DNA from: Nitrospirota bacterium
GTDB lineage: Bacteria > Nitrospinota > Nitrospinia > Nitrospinales > VA-1
Assembly: GCA_003235465.1 (NCBI GenBank)
Contig: QJWD01000267.1
Coordinates: 1 to 5,694, forward strand
Direction: 5' to 3'
Length of the DNA stretch: 5,694 bases
The notes beneath the pieces are model-generated. The model made no database searches, was not told where the DNA came from, and worked only from the letters and a program-made list of their open reading frames with translations. A program made the position numbers and the translations under genes. Of the stretch, positions 1 to 5,694 are shown one piece after another; the stretch's first letter is position 1; every line of letters begins with the position of its first letter.

Positions 1-297
1 GGGAATCAGTTGGGAGATTTTTTCGCTGAACTCGCGCTCGGTGAGGCCGTCGATCAGCAGGATTTTGTTTCGCCCCGTATGCCCGCTCACCAGCTCCACC
101 CGCGACGGGCTGACGCCGAACGCGCTGGCGATGAATTTGATACAGGCTTTGTTGGCCGCGCCGTCGACCGGCGGCGCCGTCAGGTGGATTTTGAGCGCGC
201 CGTCGTGCACCCCCGCGATGCGGTTCTGGCCGGAGCGCGGCTGGATGCGGGCGGCGAACTGGATGCCGCCGCCAACGGTTTTGAAGGTAAAGGCCAT
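1..297 (-). CDS. yggU: DUF167 / YggU family protein, 3' end beyond the window
   Basis: The frame is open from an ATG at 297-295 to the window edge, giving 99 codons with no stop, so the gene is cut at its 3' end. Family members are about 100 residues, so nearly all of it is present. The sequence shows the DUF167 core: a beta strand with IQPRSGQNRIAGV (residues 18-30), then ALKIHLTAPPVDGAANKACI (34-53), whose PPVDGAAN is the family hallmark, then VELVSGHTGRNKILLIDG (68-85). An in-frame stop lies at 312-310 with no other start between, so this ATG is the first possible one. It begins 4 nt after the divIVA stop, with only a weak AAGG just upstream, so translational coupling is likely. The molecular function of the family is unknown; it is a small soluble alpha/beta protein often encoded beside yggT. 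Confidence 0.9.
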   Translation of the reverse strand, partial: MAFTFKTVGGGIQFAARIQPRSGQNRIAGVHDGALKIHLTAPPVDGAANKACIKFIASAFGVSPSRVELVSGHTGRNKILLIDGLTEREFSEKISQLIP

Positions 298-301
298 GGC
301 C

Positions 302-700
302 TTATTTTTTCAGGTGATCGCGGAGGCTTTCCTTGATCGACTGAACCAGCCGGGATTTTTCCTGTGACAATTTATGGATGTCGCTCTTGAGCGCGGCGAG
401 TTCCTCCTCGGCGCCTTGCCGATGCTTCTCGGCCTCGCTCTTCGCCAGCTGGATGACCTTCCTGGCCTTTTCCCTGAGCGCGTCGATATTGATGGAGGTC
501 GATTCGGGGTTCGAATTCCTGAGTTCCTCGATCAGTTTGTCCTTTTCCAGCGCCTCCTGCTTGAGCGCCTCGATCTCCTCGGCCATCTCGCGAAAGTCAT
601 CCGATACCAGGTGCAAAAAGGCGTCGACCTCTTCCTTGCTGTAGCCGCGGAACTTTTCCCGGAAGCAGTGCTCGAGAATATCGAGATGATTCAGGCGCAT
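302..700 (-). CDS. divIVA: DivIVA-domain coiled-coil protein
   Basis: This encodes 132 residues. The N-terminus aligns without gaps to the DivIVA membrane-targeting domain: L6-D7-I8, F13, F17-R18-G19-Y20, then EEVDAFL (24-29). F17 and R18 fall at the same positions as the membrane-inserting residues of Bacillus subtilis DivIVA. The rest is highly charged with heptad-like patterning: a first coiled coil at about 33-62, a Ser/Asn/Pro-rich break at about 62-70 (NSNPESTS), and a second helix at about 72-130. DivIVA proteins assemble on negatively curved membrane and recruit division or polar growth factors. This one is shorter than the roughly 164-residue Bacillus protein, as in many Gram-negative versions. 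It sits between yggT and the DUF167 gene, 7 nt after yggT. The SD-like GAGG (709-706), 5 nt before the ATG, overlaps the yggT TGA. Its client proteins cannot be deduced here. Confidence 0.9.
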   Translation of the reverse strand: MRLNHLDILEHCFREKFRGYSKEEVDAFLHLVSDDFREMAEEIEALKQEALEKDKLIEELRNSNPESTSINIDALREKARKVIQLAKSEAEKHRQGAEEELAALKSDIHKLSQEKSRLVQSIKESLRDHLKK

Positions 701-707
701 CGGGGCC

Positions 708-1007
708 TCATTGCAGTTGCAGGGCGAGTTGCGCCAGCGACTTGACGAGAAATTCCTGGAGGAAAACGATGGCCAGAATAATTATAATGGGGGAAATGTC
801 GAGGCCGATGCCGGACATCGGCAGCATCTGCCGCACTCGATGCATCACCGGTTCTGTGATACTGTACAGAAACTGGACGATGGGGTTGTACGGGTCGGGG
901 TTGACCCAGCTCAAAAGGGCGCGGATGATGATGATCCACATGTAAAGCGTGAGCGCCATATTGAGGACCACGGCGATGGCGTTCAGCAGGTTTCCGATAA
1001 TCGACAT
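708..1007 (-). CDS. yggT: YggT (YlmG) family integral membrane protein
   Basis: This encodes 99 residues with two hydrophobic segments, about 7-32 and 69-91. Between them is the family signature: RALLSW (29-34), NPDPYNPIV (36-44) and TEPVMHRVR (51-59). This matches a single YggT repeat (some family members carry two). YggT/YlmG proteins are inner-membrane proteins; their plastid and cyanobacterial relatives are linked to nucleoid or division-plane organisation, and in Firmicutes ylmG lies between sepF and divIVA. The direct adjacency to divIVA fits that context. The ATG at 1007 is the first possible start: upstream codons in this frame contain no ATG, GTG or TTG before a stop at 1049-1047. 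No clear Shine-Dalgarno precedes it. It is the first gene of the minus-strand operon; the yggS and proC genes often found upstream are absent, replaced by the divergent asnS. Confidence 0.9.
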   Translation of the reverse strand: MSIIGNLLNAIAVVLNMALTLYMWIIIIRALLSWVNPDPYNPIVQFLYSITEPVMHRVRQMLPMSGIGLDISPIIIILAIVFLQEFLVKSLAQLALQLQ

Positions 1008-1083
1008 GGGTGTGTGCCGGGCTGGGCGCGCTTGGCGGAGCCGCGGTCAGAATGTTTGAAACAGATTGAATTTAAACAAGCTT

Positions 1084-1112
1084 AACCTATCCGAATTCCC
1101 TATTATTGTCAA
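1084..1112 (-). promoter_or_regulatory. Candidate sigma70-type promoter for the yggT operon
   Basis: On the minus strand a perfect TTGACA (-35, 1112-1107) is followed after exactly 17 nt by TAGGTT (-10, 1089-1084). The -10 matches TATAAT at only three of six positions, including the first T, the A and the last T. It lies in the only AT-rich stretch of the window (about 1051-1110), just upstream of the operon. Predicted transcription would begin near 1077, giving a leader of about 70 nt before yggT. The -35 element overlaps the candidate asnS -10 on the other strand. Confidence 0.4.
1101..1106 (+). promoter_or_regulatory. Candidate -10 element for asnS
   Basis: TATTAT matches five of six bases of the TATAAT consensus and lies 41 nt before the favoured asnS ATG. 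No good -35 is found at 16-18 nt upstream (AAGCTT sits there), so the call is weak. A start of transcription near 1112 would put the hairpin at 1117-1131 at the very 5' end of the asnS mRNA. Confidence 0.25.
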
Positions 1113-1116
1113 TGGT

Positions 1117-1131
1117 CCGGCCTTCGGCCGG
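1117..1131 (+). promoter_or_regulatory. GC hairpin in the asnS leader
   Basis: CCGGCC / TTC / GGCCGG can form a perfect 6-bp stem with a 3-nt loop (or 5 bp with a 5-nt loop). It lies between the candidate asnS promoter and the ribosome-binding site. There is no following T-run on either strand, so it is not an intrinsic terminator. It could stabilise the mRNA 5' end or bind a protein; neither can be shown from the sequence. Confidence 0.35.
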
Positions 1132-1139
1132 CGTTGGGC

Positions 1140-1143
1140 GAGG
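1140..1143 (+). promoter_or_regulatory. asnS ribosome-binding site (GAGG)
   Basis: GAGG lies 4 nt before the ATG at 1148 and 10 nt before a second in-frame ATG at 1154. It supports a start at 1148 or 1154 over the upstream in-frame TTG (1106) and ATG (1112), which have no SD-like sequence. Confidence 0.5.
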
Positions 1144-1147
1144 CGCG

Positions 1148-2551
<1,404 letters not shown>

Positions 2552-2557
2552 TTCGCG

Positions 2558-3937
2558 TCAGCCCACCGGCCGCAGGCGGACCGCGGTTTCCACGTGCTGG
2601 GTTTCGGGGAACATGTCCAGGACGACGATCTGTTCGATGCGAAAGCCCGGCAGTTTCGCGAGATCCCTCGCCAGGGTGGCCGGGTTGCAGGAGATGTAAA
2701 TGATCTGCCGGGGGGCAAGCCGCGCCGCCGCATCGAGAACGGAATCGGAGCAGCCTTTTCGCGGCGGGTCGACGATGAGGGTGTCCGGCGGGCCGTCGGC
2801 GATCAGTTCCGGCAGGCGTTCCTCCACCGTGCCCGCGAGGAAGCGGGCGGTGGTGATGTCGTTCAGCTTGGCGTTTTCGATGGCGTCGTCCACCGCCGGG
2901 GCGTATTCCTCGATGCCGGTGACCGAGAGCCCCGCGCGGGCGAGAGCGAGGGCGATGCCGCCAACGCCCGAATAGGCATCGATGGCGCGGCCGCCCTGTT
3001 CCCCGGCCCACTGCCCGGCGAGCGCGTAAAGCTTTTCCGCCTGCCGGGTGTTCACCTGGAAAAACGAACCGAGCGACAGCTTGAGGCGAAGGTCGCCTAT
3101 GGTTTGGATCAATCGGTCCGACCCCCACAGGGTGCGGGTCTTCGGTCCGAGGATCACGTTGGTGTCGCGCTCGTTCAGGTTCTGCACGACGCCGATGATG
3201 CCAAAGCGCGCGAGCACCTTCTCGTCCAGCACCTCGTTCAGGAACGGTTTCGGCAGCCGCCCGCGCGTGGTGACGAAGCCGAGCAGCGACTCGCCGCTCG
3301 GCTCGGCGTGGCGGACTACGAGGCCGCGCAAAAAACCCTTGCGCCGGGCTTCGTTGTAGATCGGCACCCGGTGTTTTCCCAGCAGGCCGCGCAGCCATTC
3401 CTTGATATCGTTGATCGGCCTTGCCACGATGTCGCAGGTGGCGCTGTCGGCCACTTCGTGGCTGCCTTCGCGAAAGAAGCCGATGGCGAGCTTTCCCGGG
3501 CCTGAAAGCGACACGGCGAAGCTCGCCTTGTTGCGGTAGCCGTAAGGCTCCGGCGCGGGCCAGGGGGTGATTTCGGGCACCGCCTGGAGTTTGCCGATGT
3601 GCGTCAGGCTGTCGGCGACGACGCGCGTCTTGAACGCGAGCTGGTCCAGATAGCGCTGGTGCTGCAGCTTGCAGCCGCCGCAGGCGTGAAACACCGGGCA
3701 CGGTGGAGTCACGCGCGCGGGCGAGGGCGTGAGCAGCTCCTCAATGCGGGCGACGCCGAAGCGCGGCGTCGTTTTGACGATTTCGGCGCGCACGCTGTCC
3801 CCCGGCAGGCCGCCGGGAAGAAACACAGTGTAGCCTTCGGTGCGGCCGATGCCGTCGCCGCTTGCGCCCTGGGTTTCGATGTCGATGTCGATCCGGTCGC
3901 CGGGGGCGACGGGGATCTGATGTTTGGGTTTGGCCAT
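2558..3937 (-). CDS. rlmD: RlmD-type 23S rRNA (uracil-C5)-methyltransferase, Fe-S cluster containing
   Basis: This encodes 459 residues of the TrmA/RumA family, which makes 5-methyluridine using S-adenosylmethionine. An N-terminal TRAM-like RNA-binding domain (about 10-70) comes first. Four cysteines fit the RlmD [4Fe-4S] site: C80, C86 and C89 (C-x5-C-x2-C in PCPVFHACGGC) and C168. Later blocks are FFQVNTRQAEKLY (292-304), SAM motif AIDAYSGVGG (318-327), DPPRKG (390-395), the catalytic nucleophile C417 in ISCNPATLARD (415-425), and E450 in HVET, matching the proton-abstracting Glu of E. coli RlmD. The cluster cysteines separate it from TrmA. U1939 is the expected target, but RlmC-like or dual specificity is possible. 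The start at 3937 has a GGTGA 4 nt upstream; the frame stays open to an ATG at 4027, and ATG 3967 is an alternative. It is convergent with asnS and divergent from the phosphorylase gene. Confidence 0.9.
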   Translation of the reverse strand: MAKPKHQIPVAPGDRIDIDIETQGASGDGIGRTEGYTVFLPGGLPGDSVRAEIVKTTPRFGVARIEELLTPSPARVTPPCPVFHACGGCKLQHQRYLDQLAFKTRVVADSLTHIGKLQAVPEITPWPAPEPYGYRNKASFAVSLSGPGKLAIGFFREGSHEVADSATCDIVARPINDIKEWLRGLLGKHRVPIYNEARRKGFLRGLVVRHAEPSGESLLGFVTTRGRLPKPFLNEVLDEKVLARFGIIGVVQNLNERDTNVILGPKTRTLWGSDRLIQTIGDLRLKLSLGSFFQVNTRQAEKLYALAGQWAGEQGGRAIDAYSGVGGIALALARAGLSVTGIEEYAPAVDDAIENAKLNDITTARFLAGTVEERLPELIADGPPDTLIVDPPRKGCSDSVLDAAARLAPRQIIYISCNPATLARDLAKLPGFRIEQIVVLDMFPETQHVETAVRLRPVG

Positions 3938-3941
3938 GGGG

Positions 3942-3946
3942 TCACC
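3942..3946 (-). promoter_or_regulatory. rlmD ribosome-binding site (GGTGA)
   Basis: GGTGA on the minus strand lies 4 nt before the ATG at 3937. It decides for this start, whose protein begins MAKPKHQ just ahead of the TRAM domain. The two in-frame upstream ATGs (3967 and 4027) would add 10 or 30 residues that do not look like the family; ATG 3967 has only an AAGG 2 nt away. Confidence 0.5.
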
Positions 3947-4046
3947 GGGTGTGCGGATGAAACCCATCACCTTACCACAAAGACCGGGGCTTTGGTAAAG
4001 GGATTCGAAGAGCCGCTGTGCTACCATGCGGCCAACAATTTCGGCG

Positions 4047-4053
4047 AAGGGGG
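4047..4053 (+). promoter_or_regulatory. Ribosome-binding site of the phosphorylase-family gene
   Basis: AAGGGGG ends 3 nt before the ATG at 4057. It supports that start over the in-frame GTG at 4018, which would add 13 Arg/Gln-rich residues before the first beta strand. The remaining divergent gap 3938-4056 holds no strong promoter consensus that I can defend. Confidence 0.5.
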
Positions 4054-4056
4054 TTC

Positions 4057-4818
4057 ATGGAACAACCGGTGTGCATACTGGCGGCGGTGCGCGAGGAGCT
4101 TTCGGGCATTCTCAGGCAGATGGCGGTGTCGGAAAAGCGGCGGCTCGGCCGCGCCGAGGTGTGGCGGGGGTCGTGGCTTGGCCGGGGGCTCCTTCTCGTG
4201 CGCACGGGGGTGGGCCGGAGGCGCGCCTCCCTCGCCCTGAAAGAGCTGCTTGAGTTTGAAACGCCAGCGCTCATCGTGTCGATGGGGTATGCCGGCGGCA
4301 CCGACCCGGCCCTCAGGGTGGGGGATCTCCTGCTCGCCGAACGGGTGATTGAAGCGCCCGATCCAGCCCGGCCAGGTGACGAAGCAGGGAATTTCGAGGT
4401 GGACGGGGTGCTTGCCGAACGCTTCGCCGCCGTGCCCCCGCCCGAGGGGGCGGCGCTTTTCCGGGGGGCGCTCCTCACCGTCGACGAGGTTGTCTCCGAT
4501 CCGGAAAAAAAACGCGCCCTGGGCGCTTGCCACGGCGCGCTGGCGCTCGACATGGAAACCGCGGCGCTTGCCCGGCTGGCTCTTGAGCTGGGCGTGCCGT
4601 TCATTTCGCTTCGCGCCATCAGCGATGCGGTGGATGATGCGCTGCTCGATGTGTCGCCGTTCCTGCAGGCCGACGGCGAAGTGTCGAAGCTGAAGGCGGG
4701 CTGGTACGTCCTCACCCACCCCGGGGCCATCGGCGGGTTTATAAGCCTTAAGGCGGTGGCGGAGAGGGCGACGGCGCGCATGACGGAATTTCTCGCCGCC
4801 GCCATCGCCGCGCTGTAG
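4057..4818 (+). CDS. PNP/UDP-phosphorylase family protein (MTA/SAH nucleosidase-like)
   Basis: This encodes 253 residues with the nucleoside phosphorylase/nucleosidase fold, which splits the N-glycosidic bond of nucleosides. The first strand and loop, VCILAAVREEL (5-15), match the MTA/SAH nucleosidase start, with E14 aligned to its catalytic-site Glu12. SMGYAGG (75-81) is the Gly-rich substrate loop, DMET (165-168) matches the ribose-binding Met-Glu, and RAISD (186-190) carries D190, equivalent to the catalytic Asp. The C-terminus (about 195-253, with DGEVSKLKAGWYVLTHPGAI at 206-225) is longer than in E. coli MtnN (about 232 residues). It recalls the HpnG-type 'hopanoid-associated phosphorylase' group, although no hopanoid gene is in view. 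Futalosine hydrolase (MqnB) is another relative. The family call is secure; the substrate is not known. It is divergent from rlmD, and its 3' end lies inside the left copy of the 78-bp tandem duplication. Confidence 0.85.
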   Translation: MEQPVCILAAVREELSGILRQMAVSEKRRLGRAEVWRGSWLGRGLLLVRTGVGRRRASLALKELLEFETPALIVSMGYAGGTDPALRVGDLLLAERVIEAPDPARPGDEAGNFEVDGVLAERFAAVPPPEGAALFRGALLTVDEVVSDPEKKRALGACHGALALDMETAALARLALELGVPFISLRAISDAVDDALLDVSPFLQADGEVSKLKAGWYVLTHPGAIGGFISLKAVAERATARMTEFLAAAIAAL

Positions 4819-4956
4819 CCGTCAGGGTTTTTACACCTGGAGCGGATCGCCGGCGTAGTGGCGGTCGATGTTGCCGGTGCTATCGACGCGCTGTAGCCGT
4901 CATGGCTTGGCCGCCGGGGGCGGCTCGTACACGAAGTGGCGGTCGCTGCCGCCGCC
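4801..4956. repeat. Diverged tandem duplication (2 x 78 bp) across a convergent gene junction
   Basis: Bases 4801-4878 align to 4879-4956 with no gaps, at about 57 of 78 identical by hand count. Conservation is concentrated in two blocks at the same offset: an exact 16-mer, CGCGCTGTAGCCGTCA (4809-4824 and 4887-4902), and 4858-4870 against 4936-4948 (12 of 13). Similarity fades outside these limits. The left copy contains the real phosphorylase end (AIAAL-stop) and, on the minus strand, a broken kelch tail (IDRHYAGDP..., interrupted by a stop). The right copy contains a phosphorylase-like tail (AIDAL-stop) and the real kelch end (SDRHFVYEP...KP-stop). The simplest reading is duplication of the original 3'-3' junction followed by drift. 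No terminator hairpin with a T-run is visible in it. Confidence 0.75.
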
Positions 4957-5694
4957 GCCGGGGTTGGGGCCGCCGCTCAGGATATGGATCTTCCCGGAAA
5001 GCAGCACCGAGCCTAACCCGTGCAGGCCCTCGGGCATCGGCGCCATCGCTTTCCAACTGTCCCGTCCGGGGTCGTACGCCTCATTCTCCCTGAAAGTGCC
5101 CTCTCCCGATTCGCCGCCGAACACGTGAATCCGCCCGTTCACGACGCGCGAGGTGATGCCGCTTCGCGCCGTCGGCAGCGGGCTTTTGGTAGTCCAGGCG
5201 CGGGTTTTTATGTCGTAGGCCTCGACGACGGCGAGGTTGCGGTTGTAGTCCACGTTGACGCGGCCGCCGAAGACGTACAGCCCGCCCGCGAAGGCCGTGG
5301 CGGTTATGTGGTCGCGCGGTGTCGGAAGCGCGGGCAGGGCGGCCCAGCTGTCGCTTGCGGGGTCGTACGCTTCGTGCGCGCCGGTGTTGACGAGCCGGAA
5401 AAATTCGCGCACCGCGCCGCCGACGACGTGGATCTTGCCGTCGATCACATCCGCCGCGAGGCCGCCGCGCGCCGTCGGCATGGCGGCCTTTTCCGTCCAG
5501 ACGTCCATCGCAGGGTCGTACTCGTAGGTGGTGGCCACAGGCATCCAGCGGCCCGAATAGAAACCGCCGATGACGTACAGGCGGCCGCCCACCGCCGTGG
5601 CGGTGGTGTGGTGGAGCGGCACGGGCAGCGGGCTCCTCTCCTCCCACTTGCCGGTTTGCGGGTTGAGGGCGAGCACGCGGTCGCTGATGCCCTT
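4900..5694 (-). CDS. Kelch-repeat beta-propeller protein, 5' end beyond the window
   Basis: The frame is open from the right edge (5694) to a TGA at 4902-4900, giving 264 visible residues. The internal GTG at 5676 is not a likely start, because the codons before it (KGISDR) continue the repeat pattern and the first visible repeat is already under way. Five kelch motifs are seen, each with a Gly-Gly pair in a hydrophobic strand: YVIGG (40-44), HVVGG (89-93), YVFGG (140-144), HVFGG (190-194) and HILSGG (237-242). Each is spaced 48-51 residues apart, with following Y.YDP or AYD and W residues and P(L/M)PTAR-type turns. This is a kelch/galactose-oxidase-like propeller, probably of six or seven blades with the earlier ones outside the window. 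Kelch propellers mostly bind proteins or sugars. No catalytic residues can be assigned, and any signal peptide would lie outside. It ends SDRHFVYEP then a Pro/Ala tail, within the right copy of the tandem duplication. Confidence 0.88.
   Translation of the reverse strand, partial: KGISDRVLALNPQTGKWEERSPLPVPLHHTTATAVGGRLYVIGGFYSGRWMPVATTYEYDPAMDVWTEKAAMPTARGGLAADVIDGKIHVVGGAVREFFRLVNTGAHEAYDPASDSWAALPALPTPRDHITATAFAGGLYVFGGRVNVDYNRNLAVVEAYDIKTRAWTTKSPLPTARSGITSRVVNGRIHVFGGESGEGTFRENEAYDPGRDSWKAMAPMPEGLHGLGSVLLSGKIHILSGGPNPGGGGSDRHFVYEPPPAAKP

Noticed and set aside
1117..1131. GC palindrome as an intrinsic terminator
   Set aside because: There is no T-run after it on either strand, and it lies upstream of genes in both directions.
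1106..1147. N-terminal extension of asnS from TTG 1106 or ATG 1112
   Set aside because: There is no ribosome-binding site before either codon. The extension would translate the GC hairpin and add 12-14 residues absent from E. coli AsnRS, whereas GAGG precedes ATG 1148.
2594..3505. Plus-strand open frame (303 codons) antisense to rlmD
   Set aside because: It is fully inside rlmD, has no conserved motif and is best explained by the scarcity of stop codons in GC-rich sequence.
4021..4719. Minus-strand open frames antisense to the phosphorylase gene
   Set aside because: The plus-strand protein has intact catalytic motifs and a good ribosome-binding site; the antisense translations are low-complexity Arg/Pro/His/Ser-rich.
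4822..4842. Possible terminator after the phosphorylase gene (CAGG...CCTG around a T-rich loop)
   Set aside because: The stem is only 4 bp with a 9-nt loop, and the T-run is in the loop rather than after the stem.
4948..4960. GCC/CCG trinucleotide run as a microsatellite or CRISPR-like repeat
   Set aside because: It encodes the Gly-rich stretch of the kelch tail; it is short and explained by coding sequence.

Overview
This is a GC-rich bacterial chromosomal segment carrying mostly housekeeping genes. The proteins look proteobacterial in a broad sense (AsnRS and RlmD close to the E. coli family layouts), but the yggT-divIVA-DUF167 cluster is a layout I associate with Deltaproteobacteria-like and related deep lineages rather than Gammaproteobacteria. 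The exact phylum cannot be fixed from this window, and no mobile element, CRISPR array, tRNA or rRNA gene is visible.

Left part (1-1007, minus strand): a compact three-gene operon read right to left: yggT (two-helix membrane protein), divIVA (coiled-coil polar/division scaffold) and a DUF167/YggU protein that runs off the left edge. The genes are 7 and 4 nt apart, and the divIVA ribosome-binding site overlaps the yggT stop codon. The AT-rich gap 1008-1147 separates this operon from the divergent asnS and probably carries both promoters. These include a perfect TTGACA on the minus strand and a TATTAT on the plus strand, followed by a GC hairpin in the asnS leader.

Middle part (1148-4818): asnS (asparaginyl-tRNA synthetase, plus strand) converges with an RlmD-type Fe-S 23S rRNA m5U methyltransferase (minus strand), with only 6 nt between stop codons. 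The methyltransferase is divergent from a PNP/UDP-phosphorylase superfamily gene (plus strand), an MTA/SAH-nucleosidase-like protein of unknown substrate. Translation and RNA modification therefore dominate the window.

Right part (4801-5694): the phosphorylase gene converges with a 5'-truncated kelch-repeat beta-propeller gene (minus strand). The junction has been duplicated in tandem: a unit of about 78 bp, gap-free and about 73% identical by hand count, contains the 3' ends of both convergent genes. The left copy holds a decayed kelch tail and the right copy holds a decayed phosphorylase tail. This scar is the most unusual thing in the window. I see no convincing evidence of a new multi-gene system.
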